From positions 62,001 to 126,000 of the forward strand of contig NZ_NCST01000027.1 in the NCBI RefSeq assembly GCF_002088975.1: a DNA stretch of 64,000 nucleotides. Reading direction: 5' to 3'. Positions within the stretch are counted from its first letter, which is position 1. The number at the start of each line of letters is the position of its first letter. This document shows positions 61,981 through 64,000 of this stretch, piece after piece. The notes beneath the pieces are model-generated. The model saw only the letters and a program-made list of their open reading frames with translations. It searched no databases and was not told where the DNA came from. The position numbers and the translations under genes are program-made. The stretch is from Henriciella aquimarina (GTDB taxonomy: Bacteria > Pseudomonadota > Alphaproteobacteria > Caulobacterales > Hyphomonadaceae).

Positions 61981-62778
61981 ATGGCGCAGCATGGGACGAT
62001 CAGGATCGGCATTGGCGGGTGGACCTATGCGCCCTGGCGCGGGGCTTTCTACCCGGACGATCTCACCCAGAAGCGCGAGCTGGAATATGCCAGCACAAAG
62101 CTCTCCTCCATTGAGGTCAACGGCACTTATTACGGCTCGCAGAAGCCGGCGAGTTTCCGCAAGTGGCATGACGAAACGCCTGACGATTTCGTTTTCGCGC
62201 TGAAGGGCCCGCGTTATGCCACCAACCGGCGCGTGCTGGCGGAAGCGGGCGAGTCGATTGACCGGTTCATCGACAGCGGGATCGGCCTGCTCGGCAAGAA
62301 GCTTGGGCCCATCAACTGGCAGTTCATGGCCACGAAAAAGTTCGACGCCGAAGATTTCGAGGCTTTCCTGTCGCTGCTACCCGGTGAGGCCGATGGCCAG
62401 ACGCTGCGCCATGCCGTCGAGGTGCGTCATGAAAGCTTCTGCACGCCGGAGTTCATCGATCTGGCGCGGAAATACGGTGCCGCCATCATCACGGCCGGCG
62501 ATTCAGATTATCCGTCGATCGGCGATCAGACGGGCGATTTTGCCTATCTGCGCCTGATGGGCACCGAAGAGCGCTACAAGGCCGGCTATGGCCCGAAGGC
62601 GCTTGATGCGTGGGCCGGCACGGCAAAGTCACTTTCTGAAGGGCATATGCCGGACAGCCTGAAAACGGTCTCCGGCCAGCAGGCCCCGGGCGCGCGCGAT
62701 GTCTTCGTTTATGTGATCGGTGGCCACAAGGTCGCCAATCCGCTGGCCGCGATGGAGTTGATCAAGCGGGTGGGGTAA
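61981..62778 (+). CDS. DUF72 domain protein
   Basis: A 265-residue TIM-barrel-like DUF72 protein: RIGIGGWTYAPWRGAFYP at the start, then LSSIEVNGTYYG, FVFALKGPRYATN, and GDFAYLRLMGTEE. The family (YecE) is widespread and uncharacterised. Its last 17 bases overlap the end of the converging histidine kinase. Confidence 0.92.
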   Translation: MAQHGTIRIGIGGWTYAPWRGAFYPDDLTQKRELEYASTKLSSIEVNGTYYGSQKPASFRKWHDETPDDFVFALKGPRYATNRRVLAEAGESIDRFIDSGIGLLGKKLGPINWQFMATKKFDAEDFEAFLSLLPGEADGQTLRHAVEVRHESFCTPEFIDLARKYGAAIITAGDSDYPSIGDQTGDFAYLRLMGTEERYKAGYGPKALDAWAGTAKSLSEGHMPDSLKTVSGQQAPGARDVFVYVIGGHKVANPLAAMELIKRVG

Positions 62779-64000
62779 CGGCTCTCTGCTTTGTCTGCCG
62801 GGCATGGCCTGCCAAGCGTGACACCACGGAGATGAAACGCGCCTCGCCGAACGGTTTGGCGAGCAGCTCCCGGTCCTGGAATCCTTCCGGCAGGGCCTCG
62901 CGGCCATAGCCGGTGGAGAAGGCGAAGGGGATGTCCCGGCTGTGAAGCGCCTCGGCAAGGCGGTCGACGCGCTGGCCCTGAAGATTCGCATCGAGCAGGG
63001 CGATATCCGGATGGGTCCGCTGCAGGATCTCGTCTGCCTCCTCCAGGCTCGAAGCCAGGCCGGCAATCTCGCAGCCAAGCTGTTCCAGCTTCATCTCCAG
63101 GTCCATGGCGACAATGGCCTCGTCCTCGACAATGAGAACCTTCAACCCTTCCAGATCGGCCGACGGCGCTGGCTCCTCGCGCGGTTGCCGAGCGGGTTCG
63201 GCCGAAGGCGTCTCGCTGATGTCGGTCCCGGTTTCGAGAACGATGTCCAGACGCGCCTGCAGGCCATCCTTGCCAAATTCCATGCGGGCCGAGCCACCAT
63301 TGGCCTTCAGCGTCTTTTCGATAAGCTGCGTACCGAAGCCGCTGGACCCGGGGGCTTCAAGGCCGGCCACGCCGTTTTCCTGCCAGTCGAGTGTCAGTCG
63401 GTCTGCCGAGGCCTCGGTGCGCGCCCAGCGAATGCGAAGCCGCCCATCCGGTCTGGAGAGGGCGCCATATTTCCGCGCATTTGTCGCCAGTTCGTGCAGG
63501 ATGAGGGAGAGATGGGTCACCAGCGTACCGCGAAGCGTGACATCGGGGCCGGAGATGACAATCCGCTCAGGGGTCTTCGGATCCGGGGTGAGATGGGCCT
63601 CGACCAGTTCCCGCAGGCTTATGCCCCGCATGCGCTCGCGGATCAGCAGGTCGTGCGCCAGCGACAGGGCCTGAAGGCGGCCCGTGAAGGTGGCCATGAA
63701 GTCCGACGGGCTATTTGAATGGGCCATCGACTGGCTGGCGACCGACTGAACGATGGCCAGCGTGTTCTTGACCCTGTGATTGAGCTCGTCGACGAGCAGT
63801 TTCTGCAGGTCTTCGGCGCGCTTGCGCTCGGTCACGTCGCGGGCAACCTTGGAGGCCCCGACAATCTCGCCGTGCCGGTTCCGCAAAGGCGAGACGGTGA
63901 GCGAGATATCGATCCGGCGCCCGTCCTTCGCAAGGCGCACCGTGTCGAAGTGGTCGATCCGTTCGCCCCGCCTCAGCTTGGCAAGTATTTCGGTTTCTTC
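62762..64000 (-). CDS. HWE-type sensor histidine kinase with PAS and receiver (5' end outside window)
   Basis: A cytoplasmic hybrid sensor; 412 residues are visible, and the reading frame stays open to the window edge, so the N-terminus is missing. In order: the end of a PAS domain (RIDISLTVSPLRNRHGEIVG), an HWE kinase domain (VDELNHRVKNTLAIVQSVAS, H phosphosite; LHELATNARKYGALS; GFGTQLIEKTLKANGG), then a C-terminal receiver (LKVLIVEDEAIVAMDLE with D-E-D acidic pocket, DIALLDANLQG with the phospho-Asp, then FSTGYGREAL). The GTG at 63940 is internal. HWE kinases are mostly alphaproteobacterial stress or light sensors; signal here unknown. Confidence 0.9.
   Translation of the reverse strand, partial: EETEILAKLRRGERIDHFDTVRLAKDGRRIDISLTVSPLRNRHGEIVGASKVARDVTERKRAEDLQKLLVDELNHRVKNTLAIVQSVASQSMAHSNSPSDFMATFTGRLQALSLAHDLLIRERMRGISLRELVEAHLTPDPKTPERIVISGPDVTLRGTLVTHLSLILHELATNARKYGALSRPDGRLRIRWARTEASADRLTLDWQENGVAGLEAPGSSGFGTQLIEKTLKANGGSARMEFGKDGLQARLDIVLETGTDISETPSAEPARQPREEPAPSADLEGLKVLIVEDEAIVAMDLEMKLEQLGCEIAGLASSLEEADEILQRTHPDIALLDANLQGQRVDRLAEALHSRDIPFAFSTGYGREALPEGFQDRELLAKPFGEARFISVVSRLAGHARQTKQRAVTPPA

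Noticed and set aside
1-64000. CRISPR array, prophage, insertion sequence or integrative element
   Set aside because: No regularly spaced repeats, transposase, integrase, recombinase or att-like duplications were seen; the two tRNAs have ordinary flanks.

Overview
GC-rich chromosomal window from an alphaproteobacterium. The conserved blocks mtaB-ftsY-5-FCL near dapF, tlpA/argH-lptM-lysA-TIGR02302, ruvCAB, bolA/J-domain protein and ybbN-LON-Trm112 ... ubiH/amt/ftsK/lolA, together with an HWE-type histidine kinase and a DUF6065 protein, point to the class. A marine, stalked or budding lineage such as Hyphomonadaceae is my best guess, but it is an inference from gene content. I see no insertion sequence, prophage, integron, CRISPR array or rRNA. 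The window reads as ordinary core chromosome: tightly packed genes, many ATGA or GTGA stop/start overlaps, and only one gap over 300 bases.

Layout. 1-7.1 kb: the tail of an unknown protein, then tlpA divergent from argH-lptM-lysA-TIGR02302. 7.1-11.9 kb (minus strand): dapF, a DUF3617 protein, mtaB, ftsY and 5-formyl-THF cyclo-ligase; the last three are translationally coupled. 12-15 kb (minus): mesaconyl-CoA hydratase, small membrane proteins, an ArsC-like protein and a malyl-CoA lyase/thioesterase-type CoA ester lyase, which look like part of the ethylmalonyl-CoA pathway. 15-18.6 kb: a class C beta-lactamase-like hydrolase, RarD and asd. 19-23.6 kb (minus): a leuC-(VOC)-leuD-(49-aa lipoprotein)-(ABM monooxygenase)-leuB operon, preceded by a terminator/attenuator-like hairpin and a 25-bp palindrome. 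23.9-25.9 kb: rplS, trmD and a J-domain protein divergent from bolA.

26-29.3 kb: two membrane proteins meeting tail to tail, then ruvCAB. 29-34 kb: a PPP phosphatase, tRNA-Gly(GCC), a DUF6065 protein, a ProXp-type editing domain, and a plus-strand run of thioredoxin/TPR, LON-substrate-binding, Trm112 and DUF971 proteins. 34-41 kb: a UbiH-like flavoprotein, amt, ftsK, lolA and a membrane-anchored MsrA. 41-49.9 kb: yebC, an EAL protein, a YmdB-type phosphodiesterase, a large lipoprotein of unknown role, a YgjP-type metallopeptidase, a CPA1 antiporter, an unknown protein and motA. 50-59.2 kb: an MFS transporter, an MltB-type transglycosylase, rpmJ, a HAD phosphatase, a TPR protein, a lipoprotein hydrolase, alkaline phosphatase, a DMT transporter, gluQRS and a second msrA. 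59.3-64 kb: tRNA-Ser(GGA), a TetR regulator with an epoxide-hydrolase-like enzyme, an unknown anchored protein, a DUF72 protein, and an HWE histidine kinase/receiver hybrid cut by the window end.

How the genes connect: asd, dapF and lysA serve lysine/diaminopimelate synthesis; leuBCD leucine; argH arginine; mtaB, trmD, gluQRS and both tRNAs tRNA maturation and decoding; ftsY, lptM and lolA envelope biogenesis; and two MsrA enzymes protein repair in two compartments. I did not find a clearly new system. The most unusual features are the foreign genes embedded in the leu operon with its structured leader, the TetR/hydrolase pair with a clean palindrome, and several conserved proteins of unknown function.
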